From Palsa-343 sp036269135 (lineage in GTDB: Bacteria; Acidobacteriota; Terriglobia; Terriglobales; Acidobacteriaceae): DNA of 64,000 bases. Below the pieces are notes generated by a model that worked only from the letters and a program-made list of their open reading frames with translations, made no database searches and was not told where the DNA came from. The stretch lies in NCBI GenBank assembly GCA_036269135.1, contig DATASQ010000033.1, positions 62,001-126,000 on the forward strand, given 5' to 3'. The translations under genes and the position numbers were made by a program. Below are positions 19,201 through 26,532 of the stretch, piece after piece; the first letter of the stretch is position 1, and every line of letters starts with the position of its first letter.

Positions 19201-19816
19201 AGGGGGTGCCTTCAGGCGTCTTCTCAAGAGAATCCGGACCACCGCCAGGGGCCGACGAGCCCCAGGTCAGCTTCTGGGTGGAGAATCCTTTCACACCGGC
19301 GGTGGCGAGAATCGTGGGCAGGTCGGCGGGAAAGCCAAAGCAGTCGGGCAGCATGTATTCGGCGCTGTAGCGGCCAAACTCCTTGCGGAACCAGTCATTG
19401 CCATACAGGACCTGGCGGATGATGGATTCCGCGCTCGGTGCGTTGACGTCGCCCTCTTCCACGGAGGAACCGGCGGGGTACCAGCGCCCCTCGGCGACGT
19501 ACTGCTTCAGCCTGGCAAAGTCGGCCGGGTAGTACTCCTTCATGAGCCGGTAGCGGTTGGCGCCGGTGAAATTAAAGATGTAATGCGGATATTTCTGAAT
19601 GAGATCGAAGTTCTCGTGCATGGTATTGGGGAGATACTCGTCGATGACCTGCGGGTACTCCCAGCGCCACTCGGTGTCGAGGTGCGCGTAGCCCACGACA
19701 TAGAGGGTGGGCTGGGTATTCAGATCGGGCTGCGGTGCAGAGGAAGATTGTGCGGCGCAAAGGCCGGAGCCAAGGACGAGAGAAGCGGTAACCAGACCCG
19801 CGAACATTCGTGACAT
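16223..19816 (-). CDS. GH38 family alpha-mannosidase (exported)
   Basis: A glycoside hydrolase family 38 enzyme of 1197 residues. A signal peptide (LVTASLVLGSGLCAAQ, cleavage near residue 22) precedes the zinc-dependent catalytic domain. The zinc-ligand motif AHLDTEW contains His45 and Asp47. The probable nucleophile is Asp158 in MLPDCFGFPADLP. The DYHYYGTGDIGG region and the helical central domain follow, and the C-terminal 600 residues are the beta-sandwich 'super-sandwich'. It removes alpha-linked mannose from glycans, probably in the periplasm. ATG 19816 is supported by GGGAG eight bases upstream. The gene is divergent from a LacI regulator. Its promoter (35 box 19949-19954, 10 box 19925-19930) is followed by a LacI-type operator at 19900-19913, so mannoside-induced derepression is likely. 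Confidence 0.92.
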   Translation of the reverse strand: MSRMFAGLVTASLVLGSGLCAAQSSSAPQPDLNTQPTLYVVGYAHLDTEWRWEYPQVIDEYLPNTMHENFDLIQKYPHYIFNFTGANRYRLMKEYYPADFARLKQYVAEGRWYPAGSSVEEGDVNAPSAESIIRQVLYGNDWFRKEFGRYSAEYMLPDCFGFPADLPTILATAGVKGFSTQKLTWGSSAPGGGPDSLEKTPEGTPFNVGVWVGTDGESVLAALNPGAYSGGIYSDLSKPLPALPPDDALTSVQDQLQQLRSRLEAVQAAGQQFQPDDVQHFTVLRNEIDGLEKARQDEELNYFQHDWAARVQNNGKITGVFTDYHYYGTGDIGGAPDEASVKRLEAIVTHGEASLPPPNYVRFPDEAHGDWPAQPVGNGPVHVISATADQMFLNITPAERDRLPEYTGEMELTNHSAGSLTSQAYQKRWLRKEELLADAAEKASVTASWLGGRTYPLERLNNAWTLVMGGQFHDLAAGTATPKAYEFAWNDDVIAMNQFAGVLRSATQAVSDALDTAGSGIPVVVFNPLNIERQGIVAADVHFSGGTPTGVSVTGPDGKAVPAQISAGKVVFLAKVPSVGYAVYSVQPGHPDSAASSLHVTESSLENRYYRVRIDSHGDIASIFDKQLGKELLAAPMRLAISYDNPTQWPAWNMDWDQEQAPPKEYVGGPATIRVVENGPARVAVQVTRETAGSKFVQTVRLSAGEAGQRVEIANAIDWNTRESNLKAVFALTAHNEKATYNLGIGTIQRPGARPRKFEVLGHQWVDLTDASGAFGATLLTDCKNGSDKLNDNTIRLTLIRTPGVQGGYPDQASQDLGHHEFVFGIAGHADDWRQGQTDWQGQELNDPLVAFTTAKHSGKLGREFSLIHINNPRIRIMALKKAENSNEFVLRLVELDGKPQSDVRISFAAPIHAAREVNGQEQPLGPAVVKDGALVTSFTAYQPRTFALTLDTPSARVPEVHSVPVTLSYDLAAASNTGDPVTGGIDGDGNALPAEMLPSTINYHGVAFHLVPAHTGTPDALIAKGQTLQLPAGDYNRGFILATAVDGDQEASFHAGNQATTLRIEDWGGFIGQWDDRVWQAGDVTTPARPGRPARTEHDDYAKLVGIRPGYIKRAQLAWYCSHHHDASGKNVAYSYSYLFAYPIDLPAGARSITLPNNDKVRILAVSVARENPAVDPVQPLYDTLGRSEPGPMMQP

Positions 19817-19899
19817 GAGGATGCTCCCGTTGGATTGAAAATGGGGACGCCGGCAGTCTGGCGCGCGGGTTCGCGAAGAGAACGCGTTTAGCCGGCTGG

Positions 19900-19913
19900 T
19901 GGTATCGTTTCCA
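19900..19913. promoter_or_regulatory. LacI-family operator upstream of alpha-mannosidase
   Basis: TGGTATCGTTTCCA is an imperfect palindrome with a central CG (pattern TGGNANCGNTNCCA), the usual form of LacI-family operators. It lies 11 bases downstream of the minus-strand 10 box, where bound repressor would block transcription. Its exact reverse complement occurs at 21440-21453. Confidence 0.8.
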
Positions 19914-19924
19914 TGGATGCCGCC

Positions 19925-19954
19925 AATCTAAGCGGTTCCCGATTCCCATGTCAA
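19925..19954 (-). promoter_or_regulatory. Sigma-70-like promoter of alpha-mannosidase
   Basis: On the minus strand, TTGACA (19954-19949) is followed by 18 bases and TAGATT (19930-19925). The spacing and the operator position match the promoter at 21400-21429 almost exactly. Expected transcription starts near 19918, giving a leader of about 100 bases. Confidence 0.7.
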
Positions 19955-20066
19955 GACAAGGCGATTACCACACCGGTCCGGCCGGTCCGCCACGAGGGCT
20001 GTGGATTTGCGCACAACCGCGCGCCAGCGCGGCGACGGGACCGGCAACACAATCATCGAGATAACG

Positions 20067-21212
20067 ATGGAGCCTTCTGATAGTCTGGCGGCGATGACGC
20101 GCAGGAAAAGCACGCCGCCGACGTTGAGCGAGGTGGCCCGGCGGGCGGGCGTAGGCACAACGACGGTGTCCCGCGTGATTAACGGCGGGCATCGTGTGAG
20201 TCCGGAGACGCTCGAGCGGGTGCAGGGAGCGATTGAGGCACTGGGCTACGTTCCCAATCAGGCAGCACGCATTCTGAAGGGCTACCGCACGCGAACCGTG
20301 GGCCTGATTATTCCCAGCATCGCGGATCCGTTCTTTTCCGAATGTGCGGAGGCGATTCAGGCGGTGGCGCGGGCCAACGACTCGCTGCTGATCGTGACAA
20401 CGACCCAGAACGATCCTCGGGCGGAGATCGATAACATCAACGTGCTGATGGAGCACCGGGCCGACGGTCTGATCATTGCGCCCGCGAATTCCAACAGCCA
20501 GATGCTGCGCCAGGTGGTGAGCACGCTGGGGGTGCCGGTGGTGGCGATCGACCGGCCGATTGCCCAGTCGGCGGTGCTGGCGGTCGTCGCCAACAATTTC
20601 CGAGGGGCGGCGCTGGCCACGCAGCACCTGATCGACCACGGCTACAAAAGGATCCTGTGCCTGACCGGCGAGAGCACCTTGTACACGATTCGCGAGCGGA
20701 TCATGGGCTACAGCCGGACGATGGAGGCGGCAGGACTGGAGGTTCTGCTGGACACGTCTGTGAAGGATTACCGCTCCGCGGAACACGCGATCGAGAGTTT
20801 TCTTTCCGCGGGCGATTCTCCGGCTGCGATCTTCACCCTCAAAAACAGCACAACCATTTATGTGTTCGAATCGCTGCAAAAGTTCAATGTTGCGATTCCC
20901 GGATCGGTGGCTTTGCTGGGTTATGACGATTTCGAACTGGCGTCCACTGTGCGTCCGTCCATTAGCGTGGTCGAGCAGCCGATCGAGGAGATCGCGCGGG
21001 TGGCCGCGGAGGCGCTGTTTGGTGATCTGCTGGAAGACCGGAGCACGGGTCGACGCTCCTCGAAACCGGGGCAGATGACGCTGGACGTCCGTCTGGTACC
21101 GCGCAGTTCCTGCGGATGCTCGCCTCGGCGGCCGGAAGCGGCGGGGACGGATGCCGTCTGGAATGGGGACAAGCGAGACGGATTAAAAGGGCGCGGCGGC
21201 CGCCGGAGCTGA
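20067..21212 (+). CDS. LacI-family transcriptional regulator
   Basis: About 381 residues from ATG 20067; GTG 20001 and ATG 20094 are other possible starts, and no ribosome-binding site is decisive. The N-terminal helix-turn-helix is TLSEVARRAGVGTTTVSRVINGG, with hinge helix sequence PNQAARILKGYRT. A periplasmic-binding-protein-like sugar-sensing domain follows (TVGLIIPSIADPFFSECAEAI, ADGLIIAPA, VVAIDRP, ILCLTGE, SVALLGYDDFELA). It is divergent from the GH38 alpha-mannosidase and lies directly upstream of a TonB receptor, and each has a matching operator. I infer that it represses both and releases on a mannose-derived ligand. A Ser/Cys-rich tail (PRSSCGCSPRRPE) extends past the normal LacI end and is unexplained. 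Confidence 0.93.
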   Translation: MEPSDSLAAMTRRKSTPPTLSEVARRAGVGTTTVSRVINGGHRVSPETLERVQGAIEALGYVPNQAARILKGYRTRTVGLIIPSIADPFFSECAEAIQAVARANDSLLIVTTTQNDPRAEIDNINVLMEHRADGLIIAPANSNSQMLRQVVSTLGVPVVAIDRPIAQSAVLAVVANNFRGAALATQHLIDHGYKRILCLTGESTLYTIRERIMGYSRTMEAAGLEVLLDTSVKDYRSAEHAIESFLSAGDSPAAIFTLKNSTTIYVFESLQKFNVAIPGSVALLGYDDFELASTVRPSISVVEQPIEEIARVAAEALFGDLLEDRSTGRRSSKPGQMTLDVRLVPRSSCGCSPRRPEAAGTDAVWNGDKRDGLKGRGGRRS

Positions 21213-21399
21213 GCCCCCGGGTTAGAGGGAGCCCCGCCCCGGCCGAGCACCGATCCGAAAGGATGCCCTGCGGCCGCATTTGCAGCCCGAATCCTGTCCA
21301 CCCTCGGATATATCGATCTGATCAAGGTCGCCCGCCTGGAAATATTCAATTGGTCCCCTGCTCCCGGCTGCGTTCGGCGTGCGCGCATGTTTCTGGCTA

Positions 21400-21429
21400 T
21401 TGACAGCCGAATTCCCGGTGTCCTATATT
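21400..21429 (+). promoter_or_regulatory. Sigma-70-like promoter of the second TonB receptor
   Basis: TTGACA at 21400-21405, an 18-base spacer, and TATATT at 21424-21429. A LacI-type operator begins 10 bases later, over the expected start of transcription near 21436. The leader to ATG 21642 is about 200 bases. Confidence 0.78.
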
Positions 21430-21439
21430 GCTGCCTGCC

Positions 21440-21453
21440 TGGAAACGATACCA
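21440..21453. promoter_or_regulatory. LacI-family operator upstream of the second TonB receptor
   Basis: TGGAAACGATACCA, the exact reverse complement of the site at 19900-19913, with the central CG and TGG/CCA ends typical of LacI-family operators. It overlaps the expected start site, consistent with repression by the adjacent LacI regulator. Confidence 0.82.
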
Positions 21454-21641
21454 TCGCAATCCCCATTTCGGAACTGTGCCAGGCGATAACAGACCCCGGA
21501 GCGGCCTCCCAGAGCCGTGTGTTTAGTTACAACAGCGGATACAGTCGCTCAAATAAGCGATCAGGCCTGAAGTGTCGGGACGCGGGCCTGCGTAGTCAAT
21601 AAAGCAATTCCGAGCCAGTGACATTCAGAGGAGAACCAGCG

Positions 21642-24600
21642 ATGACATCTCAATTTGCGCCGCGCCTCCGCGGCTGGTTGCGCGCAGCAACCCGTATCTC
21701 CAGGATCGTTGTAACACTCGCAGTTCTGGTGTATGCAGCGAAGATGGTTTCGGCACAGGCCGTCGCCGGCATCACCGGCACGGTGACGGATTCAAGCGGC
21801 GCGGTGCTGCCGGGCGCGCACGTGACGATCACCAGTGAAGCGACTGGGGTCGCGACGAAAAACACCACCAGCAGCGCCGGAACCTACTCCACTACCGGCC
21901 TGCTGCCGGGCAACTATACGGTGACCGTGGAGGCTCCCGGCTTCCGTAAGTCCGTGCAGACAGGGATTCTGGTGCAGGCCTCCAAAACCGATACCATCTA
22001 CACCACGCTGGTAGCGGGATCCAGCACCCAGACGGTGCAGGTCACAGCCAACGCAATTGCTCTGAATACCACTCAGCCGCAAATCTCCACCACTGTCCAG
22101 CCGGCGATCGTTCAGGCAATGCCGGTGGAGGTTTCAGGTCGCGGCCGTCAGGTGGATTCGCTGCAATTTCTTGCGCCGGGAGTCAGCGGCAGCACTTTCT
22201 CTCACCGCGTAGACGGCGGCGTCGATTTCGAAGAAGAAATCGTCTATAACGGCATCCCCGCTCCTCAGCCTGAAACGCAGGGTTATACCGTCAACTTCAA
22301 TCCACCCTGGGGCCTGGTTCAGGAGGCAACGGTCGAACGCACGACCTTTGCGGCGCAATATGGGCTCGGCCAGGGCGCCTATTCCTACCAGACCGTTTCC
22401 GGGACCAATCATTACCACGGCGATCTCTTTGAGATCAACCGCAACAGCTTCTTCGACTCGGATGGCTTCTTCAACGGGCCTTCCTTCGGCGGACCCGCAG
22501 CCCCCACCCCGGACCACGAAAACAACTACGGATTCGATGTCGGTGGCCCTATCAGCATTCCCAAACTGTATAACGGTCACGACCGGACTTTCGGCCACTA
22601 CAGCCAGGAGTGGTACAAGCAAAATACTGAGAATACGGGCGTTTCCACAGTGCCCACGGCGTTGGAAAAGACGGGAAACTTCAGCGACTTTGTCAACGGC
22701 AGCACCGGCCAGGTCATCCCCATCTATGTTCCGCCCGGAGTCACGTGCGGTGGTCTTACTCCCGGCGAGCAATTCCCCGGAAATATCATTCCCGCCGGGT
22801 GCATCAGCCCCACTTCGGCCTCCCTTTTGCAGTACATCCCCAATCCGAACCGTCCCGGCAGCGGCATCGGTGGACTGGACAGCAACAAGAGCTTCGCGCC
22901 GTTCATCAACCCGGTGATTCAGCATGTCTGGGGCTTCACCGTCGATCAGGTGCTGACGCCCAAGCAGAGCCTGCACTATGCCGAGTGGCGGAACAGCTTC
23001 AGTGAGTACACCTTCGATAACGCTCCCCTCGTGACCGCCCCTAACCCCCTGAACAGCATGAAGTACGAGCCCGCCCTGGGCAGCATTTTCCTGCTGGATT
23101 ACACCAACACCATTACTCCCAGCCTGGTCATGACGGCCGGCATCGGCTGGATCGGCGAACTCAACAACCAGTTCAACCAAACTCGCTATAACTTCCCAGC
23201 GATCTCCGGGGGCGTTATCCCGCCCTATATCACGTGGGACGGACAACATTCGCCCACCGACTGGGGGACGCAGGGCTCATGGCTGCAGTCGATCAATCGC
23301 AAGCTGGGCATCGCAATCGTGAACAACTGGCTGTGGACGAAGGGCAAGAATACCTTCAATATCGGGCAGGAGTTCCGCCGCAGCTATCAGGACGATAACG
23401 AAGAGCAAACCGAAGGCGGCCAGTTCCACTTCAGCCAAAAGGAGACCTCGATACCGAATCCGAGCGATCCGAACTTTGGCAATTACGGCAGCGCTTTCGC
23501 CAGCTTCCTGCTCGGTATTCCCGACTCGGCGAACCGCAGTAACTCGCAGGAACTGGAACTGCGGAACCTGGACTACTCGCCATACATCCAGGATGACCTG
23601 AGACTCACGCGGAAGCTGACGGTCAACCTCGGGCTGCGCTGGGACATTATGGTTCCGTTCACCGAAAACCACGATCTGATCGTTTTCTTCGATCCGAGCA
23701 TCGCAAATCCGGCCGCGAACGGGCGCCTGGGAGCGGTGACCAAGTTTGGGAACTGCACCGGATGTGCCGGCTACACGCGTGCTCCGATCGACTGGAAGCA
23801 TTTCGGTCCCCGGCTGGGCTTTGCCTATGAGCTGAATAACAAGACCGTCATACAGGGCGGCTACAGCCTCGCCTTCCTGGATGGCGGCGCCTATGAATAC
23901 GGAACGAATAAGGTAGCCGTGAACTATGGCAATCTTCTCACCGGTTCTTACTCTCAACCCTCCAGCGGAACGAATAATTCGTCCTACGGCAGCTGGGATA
24001 CCCACATCATGCCTAACCCCGCTCCTACCCCATTCAGCCCGGGTCTGGGTGTCGGTGGCGCTCAGATCGATGTGTTCAGCAAACAGGACAACTACGCTCC
24101 TTACGCCCAGATGTGGAACGTCAACGTACAGCGGCAATTGCCATCACAGATGTTCGCCACCATCTCCTATGTCGGCACTCGGGATATCCACCTTCCCAGC
24201 CAGCTCAATTCCATCAACCAGCTCAACCCCGCCTATCTGTCGCAGCAGGGAAACCTGGGACTTGTCTTCACGCCGACGGGCGGTCCCGGCAGCGCCCAGG
24301 CGGCCGGCTATACAACTCCCTATGCTAACTTCGTAAGCCAGTGGGGAGGCTCGGCCACAGTTGCACAAGCCCTTACGCCGTACCCACAATACGGGATTGT
24401 CTTCAATAACTTTGAAGGCTCCGGCACCAGCTTCTACAACAGCATGCAGCTGGAACTGGACAAGCGCTTTTCCAACGGGCTGGCGTTCCTGGCCGGCTAT
24501 ACGCTGGCGCGCGAATACAACAACGTCGCCAGCGGGTTCACCAGCTTCGAGACCTTCGCGGTCAACAAGTACAACCAGAAGCTCGAATGGTCTCCAACTG

Positions 24601-25223
24601 AGGGCGCGCCGCCCCAAACCTTTAAGATCAGCGGGACGTATGAGCTTCCCATTGGCCCGGGGAAGGCGCACTTCAACAACCACGGCGTAACCGGCCAGAT
24701 CCTTGGAGGCTGGCAGGTTGGCTGGCTTGTGGATGAGGAGGCCGGTACTGTTAATGACGGACCCGTCCAGAATCTGAGCTTCCCCTTTCCCAATGGCGGC
24801 CAGACCTTCGGCAACAATAGTGCTACCGGCAACCGCCCCAACCGCAATCCCTCTGTGGACCTGAGCACGGGCCCCTACAGCCGCGCCGCGAACTACTTCA
24901 GCAAGAAAGCGACGGTGGCGCAGATGTGGGCTCAGAACACCTTCACCGCAGCCGCGCCCTACACCCTGGGAGATGCTTACCGGACCTACGCCGGGATGAA
25001 GAACCCTCCCTATTACAACGAGGACGCGGACCTCATCAAGCATTTTTACTTCGGCGACCGCTTTTCGGGATCTCTGCGAGTCGATTATTTCAACCTTCTC
25101 AATCGGGTCCAGTTTGAGAATCCCGATGACAACTTCAGCGACGGCACCTTTGGGCAGGTTATCTCCCAGGGGCAACAAAACAGTACTCGACAAGGGCAGG
25201 TTCAGTTCCAGCTCACCTTCTGA
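21642..25223 (+). CDS. TonB-dependent receptor, Oar-type, likely for mannose-containing glycans
   Basis: A 1193-residue outer-membrane receptor. ATG 21642 is chosen because AGAGGAGA at 21627-21634 lies seven bases upstream. The signal peptide contains IVVTLAVLVYAAKMVSA. A carboxypeptidase-regulatory-like domain follows (GITGTVTDSSGAVLPGAHV ... AGTYSTTGLLPGNYTVTV), then the plug (VEVSGRGRQVDSLQFLAPGV) and a long beta-barrel with an aromatic C-terminus (FQLTF). Substrate is inferred from context only: it shares an operator with the GH38 alpha-mannosidase and sits beside the LacI gene. It is therefore proposed to bring large mannosides across the outer membrane, in the way SusC does in Bacteroidetes. 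No SusD partner is adjacent. A hairpin at 25234-25253 follows the stop. Confidence 0.9.
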   Translation: MTSQFAPRLRGWLRAATRISRIVVTLAVLVYAAKMVSAQAVAGITGTVTDSSGAVLPGAHVTITSEATGVATKNTTSSAGTYSTTGLLPGNYTVTVEAPGFRKSVQTGILVQASKTDTIYTTLVAGSSTQTVQVTANAIALNTTQPQISTTVQPAIVQAMPVEVSGRGRQVDSLQFLAPGVSGSTFSHRVDGGVDFEEEIVYNGIPAPQPETQGYTVNFNPPWGLVQEATVERTTFAAQYGLGQGAYSYQTVSGTNHYHGDLFEINRNSFFDSDGFFNGPSFGGPAAPTPDHENNYGFDVGGPISIPKLYNGHDRTFGHYSQEWYKQNTENTGVSTVPTALEKTGNFSDFVNGSTGQVIPIYVPPGVTCGGLTPGEQFPGNIIPAGCISPTSASLLQYIPNPNRPGSGIGGLDSNKSFAPFINPVIQHVWGFTVDQVLTPKQSLHYAEWRNSFSEYTFDNAPLVTAPNPLNSMKYEPALGSIFLLDYTNTITPSLVMTAGIGWIGELNNQFNQTRYNFPAISGGVIPPYITWDGQHSPTDWGTQGSWLQSINRKLGIAIVNNWLWTKGKNTFNIGQEFRRSYQDDNEEQTEGGQFHFSQKETSIPNPSDPNFGNYGSAFASFLLGIPDSANRSNSQELELRNLDYSPYIQDDLRLTRKLTVNLGLRWDIMVPFTENHDLIVFFDPSIANPAANGRLGAVTKFGNCTGCAGYTRAPIDWKHFGPRLGFAYELNNKTVIQGGYSLAFLDGGAYEYGTNKVAVNYGNLLTGSYSQPSSGTNNSSYGSWDTHIMPNPAPTPFSPGLGVGGAQIDVFSKQDNYAPYAQMWNVNVQRQLPSQMFATISYVGTRDIHLPSQLNSINQLNPAYLSQQGNLGLVFTPTGGPGSAQAAGYTTPYANFVSQWGGSATVAQALTPYPQYGIVFNNFEGSGTSFYNSMQLELDKRFSNGLAFLAGYTLAREYNNVASGFTSFETFAVNKYNQKLEWSPTEGAPPQTFKISGTYELPIGPGKAHFNNHGVTGQILGGWQVGWLVDEEAGTVNDGPVQNLSFPFPNGGQTFGNNSATGNRPNRNPSVDLSTGPYSRAANYFSKKATVAQMWAQNTFTAAAPYTLGDAYRTYAGMKNPPYYNEDADLIKHFYFGDRFSGSLRVDYFNLLNRVQFENPDDNFSDGTFGQVISQGQQNSTRQGQVQFQLTF

Positions 25224-25233
25224 ACCGCGCGGT

Positions 25234-25253
25234 GGAGGCAGTCGGCTGCCTCC
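25234..25253 (+). terminator. Hairpin after TonB receptor gene (possible terminator)
   Basis: GGAGGCAG, loop TCGG, CTGCCTCC: a perfect 8-bp stem with a tetraloop, 10 bases after the stop codon. There is no clean T run (GCTGCGTTTCTG follows), so it may be a weak terminator or an mRNA 3' stabiliser. Confidence 0.5.
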
Positions 25254-25305
25254 GCTGCGTTTCTGCAACCCGGCGGCGCATCTCGATGTGCCGCTGTTTC
25301 TTCAG

Positions 25306-25329
25306 GGGCCGCGTGAGCGGCCCTATAAT
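25306..25329 (+). promoter_or_regulatory. GC hairpin abutting a TATAAT box
   Basis: GGGCCGC, loop GTGA, GCGGCCC (25306-25323) is followed at once by TATAAT (25324-25329). The ATG of the next gene is at 25338, only eight bases after the box. If TATAAT is a real 10 box, the transcript would be nearly leaderless or the start lies at 25350 or 25380. No good 35 box was seen. Confidence 0.35.
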
Positions 25330-25337
25330 ACGATTCC

Positions 25338-26528
25338 ATGAAGTTGGAGATGCCGTTCGTGTTCCGCGGCCCTGGGAAAATGGCGTTTGGCGCGCTCCTG
25401 CTGCTGTGTCTGGCCGCGCCTCTCTTCGCCCAGTCCTCCGGCGACGACGTGACGCCGCAGGTGCAGCAGCTCTATGCCGAGGCGAAGTCGGCGCAGCAGC
25501 AGGGCGACAGCAACGCAGCCATCGAAAAATATCGCGCCATGATTCGGCTGGCTCCTCATCTGGCGGCGGCTTATAACAACCTGGGCATGCTCTGCTTCAA
25601 CCAGCATGACTATGCGCAGGCGGCGCAGGTGCTGGAACGCGGCCTCCGCCTCAATCCGGAGATGCCCACAGCCTCCGCGCTGCTCGGCCTGAGTTACTAC
25701 GAACTGGGAGAGAATCAGAAGGCCGAGCCCCTGCTGCAGCGTGCCGTCCGCACCAACCCATCGGATGAGAACCTGCAGCTGAGCCTGGCCCACGTGCAGC
25801 TGAATCTCGGGAAAAGTGACGAGGCGACTCGCTCTCTGCAGACGTACCTGAAGCAAAACCCCAGGGACCAGCAGGCCTGGTATCTGCTCGGCAAAACCTA
25901 CCTGCAGCTTTCCGAGGATGCTCTCGGCAAGGTGAACAAAATCGATCCAAATTCATTCGTCGCGCACGAAGTGGCTGGCGAGATTGACCAGAGCATGCGT
26001 AACTACGATGGCGCGCTGGTGGAATTTAAAAAGGCCGTCGATCTGGCTCCCCAGGAAGCCGGCACGCACTTACGCCTGGCGAACGCATATTGGGTGATGG
26101 GCAAGTGGGATTCGGCGCAGGCCGAGTTTCGCACCGAACTCGGCATTGATCCCAACGACTGCCTCGCGCGCTGGAAGCTTGCTAACTCGATGCTTGAAGC
26201 AAATGGCTCCGCGAATGCGGCTCTGGACGATCTCAACCAGTCCATCCAGCGTTGTCCCAGTCTGATGCAGGCGCACGTCGATCGCGCCCGCGTGCTGATT
26301 CGTCTCGGCCGCCAGAACGACGCCCTGCCCGACCTGCTCCTCGCCGAGAAGAACAGCGCCGATGAGCCTTCCATCCACTTTTTCCTCGCTTCGGTCTACC
26401 GTGCCGAAGGTCGCGCCGCCGAAGCCAAACAGGAACTGCACATCTACGGAGAACTGCAGCGGGAAGCCAGCCAGGCCGTAGCCACGCAAGCGAATGAAGC
26501 CATCACGCTCAAGAGTGCTGCGCACTGA
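25338..26528 (+). CDS. Exported TPR-repeat protein
   Basis: A 396-residue protein with a signal peptide (MAFGALLLLCLAAPLFAQ at residues 15-32). The start may be 25338, 25350 or 25380; the last places the signal peptide at the very N-terminus. At least eight TPR units cover residues about 45-385, for example NAAIEKYRAMIRLAPHLAAAYNNLGML, PTASALLGLSYYELGENQKAEPLL and LRLANAYWVMGKWDSAQAEFR. It is probably a periplasmic scaffold. It is the first gene of a packed run: the CRTAC1-like gene starts 4 bases after its stop, and the multihaem cytochrome overlaps that gene by one base. The three probably work together; the process is not known. Confidence 0.87.
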   Translation: MKLEMPFVFRGPGKMAFGALLLLCLAAPLFAQSSGDDVTPQVQQLYAEAKSAQQQGDSNAAIEKYRAMIRLAPHLAAAYNNLGMLCFNQHDYAQAAQVLERGLRLNPEMPTASALLGLSYYELGENQKAEPLLQRAVRTNPSDENLQLSLAHVQLNLGKSDEATRSLQTYLKQNPRDQQAWYLLGKTYLQLSEDALGKVNKIDPNSFVAHEVAGEIDQSMRNYDGALVEFKKAVDLAPQEAGTHLRLANAYWVMGKWDSAQAEFRTELGIDPNDCLARWKLANSMLEANGSANAALDDLNQSIQRCPSLMQAHVDRARVLIRLGRQNDALPDLLLAEKNSADEPSIHFFLASVYRAEGRAAEAKQELHIYGELQREASQAVATQANEAITLKSAAH

Positions 26529-26532
26529 GCGA

